A DNA stretch of 64,000 bases, taken from Selaginella moellendorffii. Taxonomy: Eukaryota > Streptophyta > Lycopodiopsida > Selaginellales > Selaginellaceae. The stretch spans positions 308,586 to 372,585 of the forward strand of contig NW_003314320.1 of NCBI RefSeq assembly GCF_000143415.4. Direction: 5' to 3'. Shown here piece by piece: positions 11,830 to 25,017 of this stretch. The notes beneath the pieces are model-generated. The model was not told the origin of the DNA and made no database searches. It saw only the letters and a program-made list of their open reading frames with translations. The position numbers were made by a program, and so were the translations under genes. Within the stretch, counting starts at the first letter, position 1. Each line of letters opens with the position of its first letter.

Positions 11830-14454
11830 ATGCCGAAAGCTTGTCTTGTTTAATTTTTCAATCATTTAGAAAATTCCTAAAGTTAGTTTAGATCGTTATA
11901 ATTTGAGCAGTGATCTTCCACTCATGTTTTTACGTTTTGGTTTTTGCAGGGAGCTGCTGAAGCTCTTTTTTGGGAGAGTCGCTTAAACATCATAGCAGCA
12001 TAAGTTGTATATATATTCCTAAGCTCTTAATATTTGCCACTTTTAAATGTAAAACATTACACTAAAAGTCAAAAACCTTGAAGCTTTTATACTACTATTT
12101 ACATTTTTTATTGTGGATATTTTAAGCCTTTACATTTATTTTTATTTCATTTTGTGAGGTCTAGGTAGATGCCATATAAAGTAGTGGGATTTGGGTTAAT
12201 CAAATATGCAATTTCTATATCTTATAAGGGGTAATTTTGATTTCCTTTTAAATTTATGATTTTGGTTTCAATCTAACTTTGCATCATTTAAATCTCTTTT
12301 AATCTTCTCTTTTACTTTTATTTCTTCTTTTCATTCATCTTTATGGCAAAGTAATATATTTTTCCTTTGGAGGAGCCTCTTCCTCTTTAACTTTAGAATA
12401 GCAATTAGTGCAATTGCTCAATATTATATGGTTGCAATTGAATAATTAAATTTAGTTAATGGCGATGTTTATGCAATGTAACTCTTTGTGCTTTTATTTT
12501 TAATCCTTGTGTTTATTGCCAATCTTTGTATCTAACCAAATTTCTTCAATAGGAGATGATATATATCATTAGTTCAATCACTTGATAGTGATTGCCACTT
12601 ATCATTTTGGAATAATTTCTAATATCTACATAAGTTTCTCACATATATCTTCAAGCCTTCTCCCAAATGTCTTATTTGGATATACTGACAATTATAGCAT
12701 AAACTTTCACTTTCAAAGTTATAGCATGATTTAAGGGTTATTATGCTTTTAAATTCATTATTAAAAATGCTAAAAAGTAGCAAGAGTTTCTATAAGAACT
12801 TACAAGAAAATTGGCAGAATTTTGGGTGGAGTCTTTTATTCTAGAGGATATAGCTAACTACAAAATTCTTATGAAGTTATTCACAAATTAGTTTGATCAT
12901 AGAAAGTCATCAATGGTGGTTGGGGCAACAAATCCCATAAGATTTTAATGAAGTGTTGGCCACAACATTTTCAATTTGATTTGATTTAGCTCCACACAAA
13001 ACAAAAGGCTCTAAAAGCAAACATTAAATTGTATTGATGGAGATTATGCAATTATTAGAAAGTATTGTCTCACAATATGAATCTGAAGTGTTTAAGCCAC
13101 ATATTACAAATATCTTTCTCAAACATTTGCTAAAATTGTAAACACTGCTTTTAGTGAGGTTGCCTGCTCCTTTCCAAGTTGCAATTGATACTTAAAATGT
13201 GTACAAACCTTATTAGAAGCATAAGAAAATCTAGAAAATATAAAATCAAACAAGAGATACACTCCAGCTTGAAACTCCTCACATCCTACATATGTAGAGA
13301 GAAAGATATAAAAAAAGTGGAGAAGATAAGTTTAGGGGATCACTCACTTTCTAAAGCTTTTTGTCATACTCAAAGATATGAGATCCAAGTGTACTTAAAG
13401 AAATGAAGGATTTATAATTTTCATTCACTTGTGCAAAGGAATATGATGCAGATATAGACAAGAAGGCATAATTGTGCCAACACCACCTTATGTTATATTT
13501 GGGGCAGATTAAAGCAACTTCTCTAAGGCTTGATATCATGGTGGGGGAATGTGTGCATTCTATGTTACAAGCGGCTCAGATCACAAAATAGAGTGAGATT
13601 AAATATGCAAGAACAGCCAAAAGAAGCTCTAAAGATGGACATAAAAGTTTTTTGCAAAAACTCTAAAAAATGGAAGATAAATAAGATGGAAGAAGGATTG
13701 TGAAGAAGAAAGAGAAAAAAATCAAAGAAAACTTACTAGAACTTATGAAAGACTTGACAATTTGAAATGCCATAAGTTGTGAAAGAAAGATGAGAACCAA
13801 ATATATTCAATGGCATCAAGTGAAGGTGACAAAGATCACTAGTGTGTGAAAGCTTATGAAACTATGCTATCCACCATGTGCTGATAGAAAAAAATCCAAA
13901 TCTCTTGAAATATTATTCCATCAATAAACCACTCCTCAGATGGCTCTCCACCAAATCTAAATCTAAATACTCACACAAGAAACTTTTCAAATTGATACAA
14001 GAATCTCAAACTTAAACTGTTAGAAGCAAGTCGTGAAGACAAAAGGAGTATAATAAAGAAAGACCTTTGCATTCACTCAATTCTCCACCAAATAAAGTGA
14101 TCTATGACTCATTGGAAAAATCACAGCAGATAAAAATAAGGAATATGTGAGCTGGGCTCCAAATATGTATGAGGAGGAGATCTTAAATAATTGAGCATCG
14201 TTTGTATGGATAAACATTTAACAATCCAACTTCCTAATTAAAATAAATCTTGCACATAAATAGAATATACATAAATATCAACTAAATATGTTAAGCTAGA
14301 AGATAAAATACAGTTAGTGGCCTTCGTTGCATTTTAAAGGCGGGCTATTTAAGCTTTACAAGGGCCAAAGTAAAACAATTTCTTATGCTAGTTTTAATTA
14401 AAGTGGAAAAGGAATAAAGATGAGACCATAGAACCCTAGAAAGTGGGTTTATGT
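11830..14454. other. AT-rich intergenic DNA
   Basis: The first 180 bases are probably the 3' UTR of the NTPase-nuclease gene. The remainder is AT-rich, has no frame longer than about 75 codons with recognisable content, and is probably old repeat DNA. The last 100 bases hold the WD40 gene promoter. Confidence 0.45.
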
Positions 14455-16240
14455 ATGGTGAGAGCCAGGAGGCTTGTGCGTGCAACAATTCCCAGGCATG
14501 TTGTCGGTCTACCGTCGCCCGCAACTCCACATTCCCGACGCGTCGCCGTCCAGGTCTTGCGATTTTCTCATTTTTCTTTTCCTTCTTTCAATTTCTTTCC
14601 AGGCTCCAATCGATGGTGGTGAAGCATGTAATGTCTACATCGCTTCGGCGTCACGAATCTATCGCCTCAAGGTGTGATGTTTCCTGTGCTTCCGTTGCCA
14701 TTCATGTTTTTGGTTTCTAGGCCGACTTGCCGTGTTCTAGTGTCTTGGAAGGAAAAGAGGGCTTGCTCGTTCCCTCCGACTCTCGGGTGAGCTTTTCTTT
14801 TTCCTCTTTCATTTCTTAGCTTTGCCAGATTTTGGTTCTTAAGAGCTAGCTTTGCAGATTCTGGAAGCCGAGAAGCTAGAGCATTGTCCACATAGAGCTG
14901 AAGTTCAATGCATTGCACTGTGTGAGCTCGTAGATTTTATTTCCCTTTTGCTGAGATATGGTAGTTCTTTGCAGCCAATCCATCACAAGAGGCACTGCTA
15001 GCATCTGTTGATTCGTATGGCCATCTCATGGTCTCAAAGCTTTCTAAAGGTTGCAAGATTCCCAGAGTTTTGTGTGTCCTTCACGCATTAATTTCTTCGT
15101 TTCAAACTTTGAGAGGATTTTAGGAACATCCTACGCTGTATCTCCTCCTGATCCTGGAGCCGGCGAAGGCGGATGGGCCGGATGCGTCTTCTCTCCTCAT
15201 CAACCATCGCTGGTAAGAATTGATAAAAAAAAGAACCAAGATTTGATGTGAAGAACAATGCAGATAACTGTGGCACGAGGATTTGCCAAGAGCATCGACA
15301 TATATGACAGAGACGTACACGTACGCACCTTCCATACGTAAGTAGTAAAGTTTTCCAAGCTCCTCCTCACTTGCTTGAGTTTGTGTAATTTTCTTCCGTT
15401 TTTTCCTTCTTTTTCTTTTTTTTCTTTTTGTGAAGGCTTCAGTGTCCAACAGCGCTAACATTTCTTCATGGAGCTGCCCCATCTGTTTTAGCAATCAGTG
15501 AGGGTCCACAGGTAGTGAAAAAATATAGAGAAAAGAAGCACTTCTAAGGTTTATTTTTAATTTTTTTCCAGTTAAGTATTTGGGACTTGAGATGCGGGGA
15601 GCAAGGTGGATGTGTGCAGCGTTTCCTGGGTTCCTTCACAGGCGAGAGCTTATACTCTGTTTGTAGCTCTTGGGACAATCTCCTAGGGGCCGCTGGAGCT
15701 GATCGAGCAGTGACAATATTTGACACTCGAAGGTACGTTCTTTGTCCAGGCCAGAGTTTTCTTGCAAGGTTTGTTTTCTCTTTAGATGGATTCCAAGAGC
15801 GAGATGGGTGAATGCTCTCAAATACGAGGTCTGGCTCTTATAAATTCCTAGAGTTGTATGTAGTCTGAGATTGATTATCGAGGCTTTCAGGTAACAGGCA
15901 TCGCTTTTTCGGCCACGAAGCAAAGCTATGTGTTTGCTCATGGTCTCGATTACGAGGTAGCAACAGCTTGTTTGCTGGTTTTGGTAGTAAAATGTTTTGT
16001 TTTTTTTTTTTTGGCCTCGAGGTTGCTGGAGGCGAATGGAATGAAGACGATTTTGAAGGAACTATCAAGCGAAGCTTTGGCTTTCGTGGAGATTCACGCT
16101 GGCTTGGAATGGACAAGGTGATACACTTGAAAGTTTCGTCCACTCTCACAATCTTTTGTTTCTTCTAGTGTCTTGACAAAGATTTTCTGGCTGGATGGAG
16201 TGAAAATGGAAGCATTTTCATAGGAGATTTTGAGAATTAA
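14455..16240 (+). CDS. WD40-repeat protein (transducin family)
   Basis: Thirteen exons splice into 355 codons: 14455-14553, 14603-14671, 14721-14786, 14858-14929, 14965-15049, 15124-15212, 15264-15337, 15436-15511, 15572-15732, 15786-15828, 15891-15956, 16022-16117, 16169-16240. All joins keep frame and use GT/AG. Beta-propeller strands are visible as LASVDSYGHLMVS, WAGCVFSPHQPSL, SIDIYDRDVHVRTF, LSIWDLRCGEQGG, GAAGADRAVTIFDTRR and AGWSENGSIFIGD. The pattern VTGIAFS...FAHGLDYE followed by FRGDSRWLGMDK matches a conserved but little-studied plant transducin-like protein. It probably acts as an interaction scaffold; no catalytic role is indicated. The ATG at 14455 gives a basic Arg-rich N terminus. 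The intron lengths of 43-98 bp are typical of this genome. Confidence 0.85.
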
Positions 16241-16509
16241 AATGTACTCTTTTTTCATCCTTTATGAATTTTACTTTAAAATTAATGCATTTCATCCTTG
16301 AAATAAACCATAAAATTTTACCCTCCTTTTTCGAGGCGAATTTTATAACAAGGAAGGTTACTTGTATTATGTTCATACTTGTACATTGTACTTATATATA
16401 TGTTTAGGATTGATATGGACTAAGCTATATCTAGAAATTATGAGTCTACGTGGACAATGCCACGCGTTTATGACGTGGCACTCCTGCTGATGACGTGGCT
16501 ATTTCTTTC

Positions 16510-16965
16510 CTATCTGGTCGTGGTTCCCAACTGATGGAGATCCTTCTCCATCTTTCTCAATCGATCCTTGATCATCACAAACTCGGCGCGCATCTTCTCC
16601 TCCAGCCCCTCGGAGCTTTCATCCAGCGGCACATCGCTGGGCGCGGGGCGACGCTTGGCCGGGGATGATCTCGCGGACGAGAACCCTACAAAAGCCTTCC
16701 TGCCGCCCGCGGGGGGGCTGGAATTCTCTCCCATTGCCGCCATAGCTGGATGCTGGAGCTTGTGGATGAGTTGCTTGATCCTCTCCACCTCCTTGAGATC
16801 GCTGGCTTTGCGCTGCCGCTGCGTGCCATAGACGTCCCACTCGCATTTTCCCGTGAGCACGCCCTTGCGGATTGGAGCTGGGGGAGATGTCGCGCTGCTG
16901 ATTCCATTGCCCCCAAACACCTTGGGCAGCCGCAGATTACTGCCCAGGGAAAATCCCGCCGGCAT
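16510..16965 (-). CDS. Small conserved-looking protein with C-terminal coiled coil
   Basis: This is an intronless frame of 151 codons starting at MPAGFSLGSNLRLPKVFGG. It has a Pro/Ser-rich centre and a charged C-terminal stretch, EEKMRAEFVMIKDRLRKMEK, with heptad spacing that suggests a short coiled coil. No known domain was recognised. GC-rich codon use and the clean ATG support a real gene. It is transcribed away from the DnaJ-like locus that starts about 190 bp upstream, so the two may share a divergent promoter. Confidence 0.6.
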   Translation of the reverse strand: MPAGFSLGSNLRLPKVFGGNGISSATSPPAPIRKGVLTGKCEWDVYGTQRQRKASDLKEVERIKQLIHKLQHPAMAAMGENSSPPAGGRKAFVGFSSARSSPAKRRPAPSDVPLDESSEGLEEKMRAEFVMIKDRLRKMEKDLHQLGTTTR

Positions 16966-17157
16966 TTTGATCGATTAAATGCAGTAGAATGGACTAGGAT
17001 CGCTGGGCGCCCATCTCGAGCTCGCAAATGGGACTCTCTTTGGCGCGGAGAACACCAAAAGCCATGGGATTGCCAACGTGGCTGTCACTTTTGACACGTC
17101 ATCGTTTTGTACTTTCCACGTCTAGGGCTTGGGGCTAGTTTTTATTTTGGGCAAAAT

Positions 17158-19229
17158 GGCGGCAAGAGCTCTATTGCGGAGCTCCGGGCGGATCATCCTT
17201 GCGCGCTGCTCCGGGGTAGGCAAATGCTCCCACGATCTTGATTCCATCCATTTTTCTAGAATGCGCACAGGATTACACTGCGGGGCGGAGCTCATCGTGG
17301 TTTTGGATCAAGCGATCGAAATCTTGGTGTGTTTATTTCTTTTGCTACATGCTTTCTGCCGCGAGCTTTAGCGGGATCAGTAGCTGTTCTCGAGAAATTT
17401 CCACTCTACTGGTAATATCTTGCATTTGATCCATCGCGCATCGTTTAGTTTTCGGGATATGGCCACACGGAACTTATACGAAGTGCTTGGATTGGATTCG
17501 AGTGCTAGCACCGATCAAATCAAGAGGGCCTACTACTCGGTCGGTGCCATATTAATTTTTTTAAACTAGTTCTTCGATCTTTTTCCTTAAAAACTTGCAG
17601 CTAGCCAAGCAGTTCCATTCAGATTTGAATAAAGGAGACTCGGAGGCTTGGATTAAAGTTTCAGGAATTACAGTACGCTTATGAAGTAAGTGAGTGGTCT
17701 TTTGTTTCTTCGTTTTTGCAACGTTGCTTGAGTGTTTTGGTCAGATTCTCAAGGACAAGAAGAAGCGAGAAATGTATGACAAGGTATATCCACCAGCCGT
17801 ATTTTGGAGATGGTTTGAAAGCCTTTCCTCCAGATGGGAATGGGTGCTTTCAATGAGCGCGCTAGTAACTGTGCCGATTTTAGTTCGGCAATTCACGAGG
17901 TATTCAAATGCAAATCTCCGAGCATTGTGAAACACCTGACTTACAAAACAAGCACAGCTTATGAGAGCAATGTGGATGCAAAGTAGTCGAGCGGTGAAAG
18001 TAAGTATTTTCATGTTTCGGACTCACACTCATACGTGTTTTCCTTTTTGAAGATAACTCTGTCATTGAGCTTTCGAGAAGCTGCACATGGATGTCAAAAT
18101 CCTGTGTCTTTTTTGGCTTTAGTACGCTGTGGAATGTGCAGTATGGATGATTCCAAATATCTTGGTCTGTGGTTTTAATCTAACAGCTTTTAAGCTTGCA
18201 GATGGCAGTGGAATCCGAGCTGGTGCTAGGCAACAGCCCTGTTCCGAGTGTCGAGGCCTGGGAAAGGTTGAAATGGAGATTTCTAAAATCTAATCGTGAC
18301 GCTGCTCTGTGTGATAGAATGCCCGAAAGCAAGGCCCTTTTATAATTCGTGTGCCGTGCTCAGCTTTTGGGGGATCAGGTTCTCAGGTAGCATGGAAAGT
18401 TGCTATGTTGTTACTGATTTATTACTCTCTTTTTTGCAGAACTTCTGTAATGTTTGTTCTGGTGGAGGTGTTGTCAGGGAGACGAGAACACATGACATGA
18501 GAATTCCACCTGGTATGCTTTGGTTTGTGCATGACAATAGAAAACAACTCCTTTAGGTTTTTTTCCTTCACGATAACCAAACAGTAGACACCGGAATGCG
18601 AATAATTATGCGCAAAGGAGATCCGCTTGGGAGACTTATTGATCTTATACTTTTTTTGAAGGTTTGCCCGTTTGAAAGCATATCCAAGCAACTAATTTTG
18701 TTATGTAGGTCCTGGATGATCCGGTCTTTTGGAGAGAAAGAGAGGACGTCCACATGAACTTGGCGATCGACTTCACAGCGGTACAATTGTTGTCTCTCTT
18801 CAGTATCACTCAAACTCAAATGGTTGAACAGGCAATTCTCGGTGGCGAAGTGTCGGTACCAACACTATCCGGGAATGTTAACACAAAGGTTAGGATCAGA
18901 GCTTCTCAGATTTGACAATCTTTTTTGCAGATTCAACCTGGAACACAGTATGGCGAAGTCCTCGTTTTGAAAGGAAAAGGCTCGTGGTTTTCTTATCTAT
19001 TTATTTCGATATGATATATAAAAACTTATTCCAGGCATTCAGAGGTTCAACTCGGATGTCTCCGGGGATGAATACATCCACTGCCAAGTATAAATTCCAA
19101 AGTAAGTAAACTCCAACTTTCTACCGATCAACAATTCATCGCTGTGACGAAACTTCGCAGGAACATCACACCGACTCAACGCCATTTGCTTCAACAATTC
19201 GTGGACGAGGAAACTAAGCGCAAAAGGTT
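17158..19229 (+). pseudogene. Broken mitochondrial-type DnaJ (HSP40, GFA2-like) gene
   Basis: Exon-like blocks follow the order of a type I DnaJ. A basic leader at 17158-17217 (MAARALLRSSGRIILARCSG) resembles a mitochondrial presequence. J-domain helices I-II lie at 17461-17540 (YEVLGLDSSASTDQIKRAYY) and helix II to the loop at 17601-17685. Helix IV is at about 17741-17783 (LKDKKKREMYDK). Zinc-finger repeats follow near 18052-18160 (ELSFREAAHGC-like), 18203-18267 (CSECRGLG) and 18441-18514 (CNVCSGGG). C-terminal substrate-binding pieces run to 19229 (LGGEVSVPTLSG, IQPGTQYGEVLVLKGKG). The invariant HPD loop reads HSD. A one-base excess after codon WIK (near 17657) breaks the frame before FQELQYAYE, and the Gly/Phe region is scrambled. 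These defects indicate a pseudogene, although a sequencing error at one site cannot be excluded. It converges on the ABCG gene, with about 50 bp between the ends. Confidence 0.7.
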
Positions 19230-19281
19230 AGTGTCGATTTCTTTTCTTTCGATCTATACAATGTCGACACCGGGGGAAGTG

Positions 19282-22200
19282 TCATCTGTTTTGGAAATTC
19301 AAGTGCTTGATCCCGAGGGCAAACACCGAGATGCACAGGATAACAATTCCAACGTGAGCCGCCGCCACAACGCCGAGAAAATCGTGGTGGAAGCCAAAGT
19401 AGTCCTCCAGGAAGCTCTTCACGGACTGCATGCCAACACCAGGCACCGCAATGAGCGTCTCCACGTCGCCCAGCTGCGATGTGAGGAGACCGTACAGAGA
19501 CCAGGCAATGGGATTCGCCCAGTAGTACCATCTCCACCACACTGGGATTTTCTGCAAGCAAGAGGATCGTCAAAGACATACATACAAATGGATGGAAGCA
19601 TTGATCCTTACCTTGTACGGAATGACCATGCCCGAGAAGAGGTTCCAGACGAGGTAAAAGGCGCTGGAGATGACGGCGGCGATCTGCTCGTTGGGCGTGA
19701 TAGCAACGGCCATCATTCCATAGAAGGTGAAGATGAGGAAGGAGAAGTAGACGAAGAAGAGGTTCCACATAAACTTGGCGGCCGTCCACTCGAGATTCAC
19801 CGCGGGGTAAGTAATGGCGACGTGTAGCACGGCTTGGAGGAATACGTGAGGAAGCTCAATAATCACCTGGAAGAGATAAAAGTTCCAAGGATTAAAACCA
19901 TGCAAGATGGTAAATATTGCTTAACCTGAGCAATCACGTATGAGAATGCCGAGTAGAGGCCAGCGGCTTTCTCGCGATAGTACACAACGCGCTCAATCTC
20001 TACAACCGATTGTACCGTGGATGCGTTGTTGAGACCAATGCCAAGGACACCAGCGTAGAAGAATCCCAAGAGATTGAGAATGTCCTGCTGGTTATTCCTG
20101 CGCAGTATAGAGATCTTCCATATCGGCAAAAGCTTTCTAGAGAAAAAGTAAAAGAAAAGGAAGGACGAGACAGACCTGTTGGATCCCAGTCGCCAGAACA
20201 TGCTACCAAAGAGCAGCGCGCATGCCAATGTGTAGAACAATCTCACGGCGCAGTACGTTGGATTGCGCCAGTACGACCACTGCTGCTTCCACAGGCACGC
20301 CACACACTGCTCCGTGAACGATCTGGCGAAAGTGCTCGAGAATTCGAGGTCACTGCTGCCTGGAGCCGGGGCTGAGAGCTCCTTTATCATCGCCTCGTTC
20401 CTCCTGAATGTGGAAAAAAGCTCACAACGTGAGAAGTCATATCATCAGAGAAAGTACGTACTGATAAAGAGAAGAATTCCTGTAGTGTTCGGCAAAATCC
20501 ACGCCTATCTGGCTCTCCACTGTCGCGGACGTTACTTCAAGCATCCATGTTGCTGGATTATAACCTTCTTTTATCCTTGGGACACCCTCAAGTGCCTGCA
20601 ATGTAATGTAAAGGGTTGAGTAACACTGAATGTGGATGAAAATGCTTACTTGGAAATAGTCTGTCAATTTTTGAGAATTCTGACCGAGGGGACCTGCGTA
20701 GATTATTCTTCCACCATATTTCATCAACAAAAGCTGCATTACGAAACATCCGGTTGGTCATTTAGAATTCCTGTGTTTTTCATGAAAAGAAACAACTTAC
20801 CTCGTCAAAAGCTTCGAATATGTCAATGCTTGGTTGATGGATTGTGCAGACGACTGTTCTGCCAGTGTTGACAGTATTTCTCACAGTGCGCATGACTATT
20901 GCCGCTGCCCGTGCATCCAGCCCTGTGGTAGGCTCGTCCATAAAAATAATTGAAGGGTTCGCAACCAGCTCCACTGCTATTGTCAGCCTTTTTCTTTGCT
21001 CGGTGGAAAGACCATCCACGCCAGGAAAGCCCACCAGTGCATCTTTCAGAGGAGTAAGTTCCACTAGTTCCATGACCTCTTCTAAGAACATCTGTCAGAG
21101 AAGCAAATTTTTTAGTCTACAAACAAAAACCAAGATATAAATTACCTCTCTGGTTTTTCTGTCAACCACTCGAGGCAGACGAAGCCAAGCAGAGAAAACC
21201 AGTGACTCGTACACGGTCACGTTGGGAGAATGAATGTCTGTCTGTTCGCAGTATCCAGCTACTCTTGCAAACGTTTCTTGCTTCTTCGTGTATCCAGATA
21301 TTCTGATATCACCTTCAATGTATCCACCAGTTTTCCTTCCAGCCAGGACATCCATCAATGTAGTTTTGCCAGCACCGCTGACTCCCACCAGTGCCGTAAG
21401 AACTCCCGGCCTGAATGAACCACTAACATCACGCAGTAGCTGTAACCTTTGCGTGTCTGCGTCTGGCTGCTTCATTGCCTGTTGTTCATTACGCGTTAAG
21501 AAATTCACGTATACAACAAGATAAACTCACCGATGGCAAATCGACGTAATAGTTCACATGATGGAAGGATAGAGCAAGAGGCTGAAACGGTAGCACCATT
21601 CCCCGCTTTGAGATTCCACCCGACTCAATATCCTCAGCATCCCGAATTGACATCTCAATGCCTGAAGCCAGAGCTTAATCAGAGACGAAACGGGTGGCAA
21701 ATAAATGACAACGAATTACCACGACTATGAGAGTAGCGGTTAGAGCTTTTTCCAGAGTACCGACGAGAAATGGTCGCATTCGTCGTTTCTTCTTCCAAAA
21801 CAGCTGCTTGAGGTTTTCCGGGAGCTGAATTTGACGCGGGTCAGCAAACTTTATAACAGAGATACAATTGCAAGTACCTCTCAGATAAGTCATGGCAAGA
21901 ACAAAGATCGCGTTTAGCAAGATCGAGAATCCAAATAGTGCCCCTATCCCGATCCATAGCCAGCTAGAACTGGAAAAGAGTCCACGGGCATGCAAAATTT
22001 CTGTTCCAATACTACCAGTAGAGTTCAGAACGGGCTGCATAAGTGAAATGGCATTTGTGAGATGTAGGGATGCAAACATTCTAGTACACGTACCTTTTGC
22101 CATCTTTCTGCTTCAAACTCGTTCACAGAGATAGCATTTTGGGCGTACATCATAGGTGAAGTCCAATAAGCCCACGTCCACCATGAAGGGATATTGTCTG

Positions 22201-25017
22201 TTCATAGGAAACAGTTAGTTTCCTTGTGAGCATGGCGACGTTGTTACCTCTAGATAGGACAAAGCCTCCCATCACAAAAATAATCAGCAAGGCAAATGAG
22301 CCAAATGTGTTTGCCACAACTCGGGTCCGTCCAAGGGCGGCTAGAGATCGAAAGAGTCCTCCTGACATTAGGTGAGCGAAGACAAGCACAATGAAGTGTT
22401 GCAATACCCTGGTTTCAAAATCCACACTCGTCGGTTGCTCATAGCTGACAAATATGCGTACCTTGTAGCTTCAGGAGCGAAACCGATAACCCAGTAACTT
22501 AGAAGCACCCATATGGCGGGTTCAATGACTGACAATGGTATCCTCAGTACTATGTAAGGAAGGGAATACGCCCAAGCAGGATAGAACATTAAGTCCCGTT
22601 GCTTGTAGAACACGGGAAGTCGTTCAACTGTCATCACAAGCTCCGCCAACCCGTTGAACATTACAGCGAGCACTCCAAAGAATAGAGCTCCCATGTAAAT
22701 ATTTGCATCACCGACGGTGCTATGATGCATTTTGGTGCGCAAAAACACAGTCATTGCTATGCATGCTGTTATTGCAAACTGTATAAAAAAAAAACCCACG
22801 TAAGATCTTGAGAAAAAAGCCCGAATGACAACAACTTGCCTGGACCGTCTTGAAAATGTACACGAAACTATTGCGCTTCATCAGCAATGCTTCTCGTGAC
22901 AGGCAGGCTCTTAGCAACTCCCAGTTGCTCAGCGCGTGATTATAGGTGACTAGTGCACCCGGATGACTGCTAGACTTGTCGAATGGAACTGCAAGGTCTT
23001 GGGAAAGCTGATGGCCAACGCTGAACTTCGAAAATGCCTCCGCGAATTCATCGACAGAAACGTATTGATATGGTTGAGTCCTGTCTGCCCAGTATTGTTG
23101 TTGATCTTTCAATGATGTTACCTGGAAAAAAAAGACCACATTAGCGGGAGTCAAAGCCATATATATATTAAATGGTACCTCCTGGAGAAAATCCGCAACA
23201 CCCTTTCGTTGTGGACACTTGAATCCCATCATAGCAAAGAAGTCTAAAACTCTTTCACGAGGACCCTGGTACACTATCCTACCTTCGGACAGCAGAATAA
23301 CATCGTCAAAGAGCTCAAACGTTTCCGGTGCAGGTTGAAGAAGGGAGACAAGCATGGTAGCATCCATGAGATGAACAGTCTGCCTTAAGCATTTAACAAT
23401 CTGGAAAGTTGTTGAACTGTCCAGCCCGGTGGATATCTCATCCATGAAAAGAGCTCTAGCAGGTCCAACCAACATTTCTCCTGTGCAGGAAGATAAAAAG
23501 TTTCGTTAGGCCAGAGTCATCTTCCCAGTGAAAATGTACCAGTTGTGAGTCTCTTTTTCTGGCCCCCTGAGATACCCCTTCGCATATTGTCCCCGACCAT
23601 AGCGTCCGCACAAAGGTCCAACGCAAGGATCTACACTTAAAAACATACTCGAACTTGGTAAATTTTTAAAGCAAGTAGGTCGTAAAAAACATTTACCTTG
23701 AGAACGTAGTCTGTCACAATATTCGTCTCTTGTCCTTCAACTACAGTTGCCTGTCAAATACGAAGCTGAGTTTAGGCTCCATGGATTTTTTTATTGCTTC
23801 TTGGCAAACCGACCAATACTCACCTTAAGAAAAGCGTCCAATTCGGCGTCGGGCTTTACGCGCATCATAAGTTCCCGTCTCGAGAGCTCCGACAGCATCT
23901 CTGTTAAAGCAGAAGGTTATGAAAATAGAAAACTAAAAAGAAAAGACGACACAGAAAAAGAAACAATACGCACCGTATCTGGTACCCACTCCTTGACAGC
24001 GCCCAGAGAAATCAAGCGTCTCTCTAACTGTCATCTCGGCAGTATGTAAATCATGCTGGCTGATATAAGCTGATGTCTTGTGCGGTACAAATTCGGTCAT
24101 GTCATGCCCATTGTATGTCACCTTACCACGAACCTACAAGAAACATAGTGCCTTTGAAGCACACGAACTCGCTGGATCGTTATTACCTTCAAGGATGGAT
24201 CAAGCCTTCCGGCAAGCGCCAGCAGCAGACTCGTCTTTCCCGAACTAGGTGGACCCAGAAGCAGTGTCATCCTGAAAGGACCGTAAGTTCACTCGTTCTA
24301 GATCTCCGAGAGAAGATATAGAAAAAGAAAAGAACCTGCTGGGCTTAATGACGCCACTAACATCCCGCAAAATGTGAAGCTGCTTCTTCTTGGAGAATGA
24401 AAGGTTGAGAATTTGTAAGATGCTCTACAAGGAAATTTGGAACCAGTGAAGATAATTCGAGCATACATAGGATTCACGACTTACCTCAATTGCGTCGATC
24501 GTGAAATTGTAGAGCGTGGGAAGAGCTCTTCGTCCTATGTGCACCGAGGCTTCCAGGCTCAAGTTTTCAAACCTCACTTCAATTCTTGGCAATTGGATCC
24601 CGACCCTGTGATAGGAAAAATTAATCGCAAAGCCTCGGACAGGGAAAAGAAAAGAACGCAGAGCAATCGCACTTACAAATCGATTCGCTCTCGCAGCTTG
24701 CGCAGCATTCGCTCGTTATCGCGCTCCGCGACCCTGAAAATCCGCTGCACAAGAATGCGCCTTTCCTGCCCCTGGAGCCGAGTGACATCGATCTCATTGT
24801 GCTTGAACTTGCCGGCCTCGTCGTCGTCGGCGGGGCTGGGCAGCAGCGCCGTGCGCATGCGATTGTAAGTCGGCAGCTTCTCCAGCGACGCCCATTTGAA
24901 TGCGTCCTCCTCATCGTACTCCCTGCCGGACTCGATCGAGAAGACGCTGCTGCCGCGGCTCATCGATCGCAAGCTGGAGCCCTTGACAAGAAATATCGAC
25001 CCCGCCGAAGAATCCAT
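19282..25017 (-). CDS. ABCG: Full-size ABCG/PDR-type ABC transporter
   Basis: Pleiotropic-drug-resistance transporter of the plasma membrane with two NBD-TMD halves; the family exports hormones, waxes and defence compounds. Twenty-four exons give 1459 residues: 25017-24677, 24605-24485, 24424-24336, 24271-24187, 24133-23974, 23900-23824, 23750-23697, 23630-23540, 23480-23179, 23121-22840, 22778-22462, 22444-22248, 22197-22094, 22034-21878, 21824-21720, 21661-21531, 21478-21146, 21091-20801, 20733-20650, 20595-20462, 20403-20176, 20097-19926, 19866-19612, 19551-19282. NBD1 has Walker [10 protein letters not shown], signature [11 protein letters not shown] and Walker B LFMDEIS. NBD2 has [19 protein letters not shown] and [12 protein letters not shown]. 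The PDR linker [13 protein letters not shown] and the C-terminal IKHLNFQNR end are present. Exon 10 ends at a GC donor. No defect was seen, so the gene should be functional; the substrate cannot be told. Confidence 0.95.

Noticed and set aside
19144-19827. 227-codon plus-strand frame over the ABCG 3' exons
   Set aside because: Antisense shadow; minus strand reads the conserved transporter C terminus.
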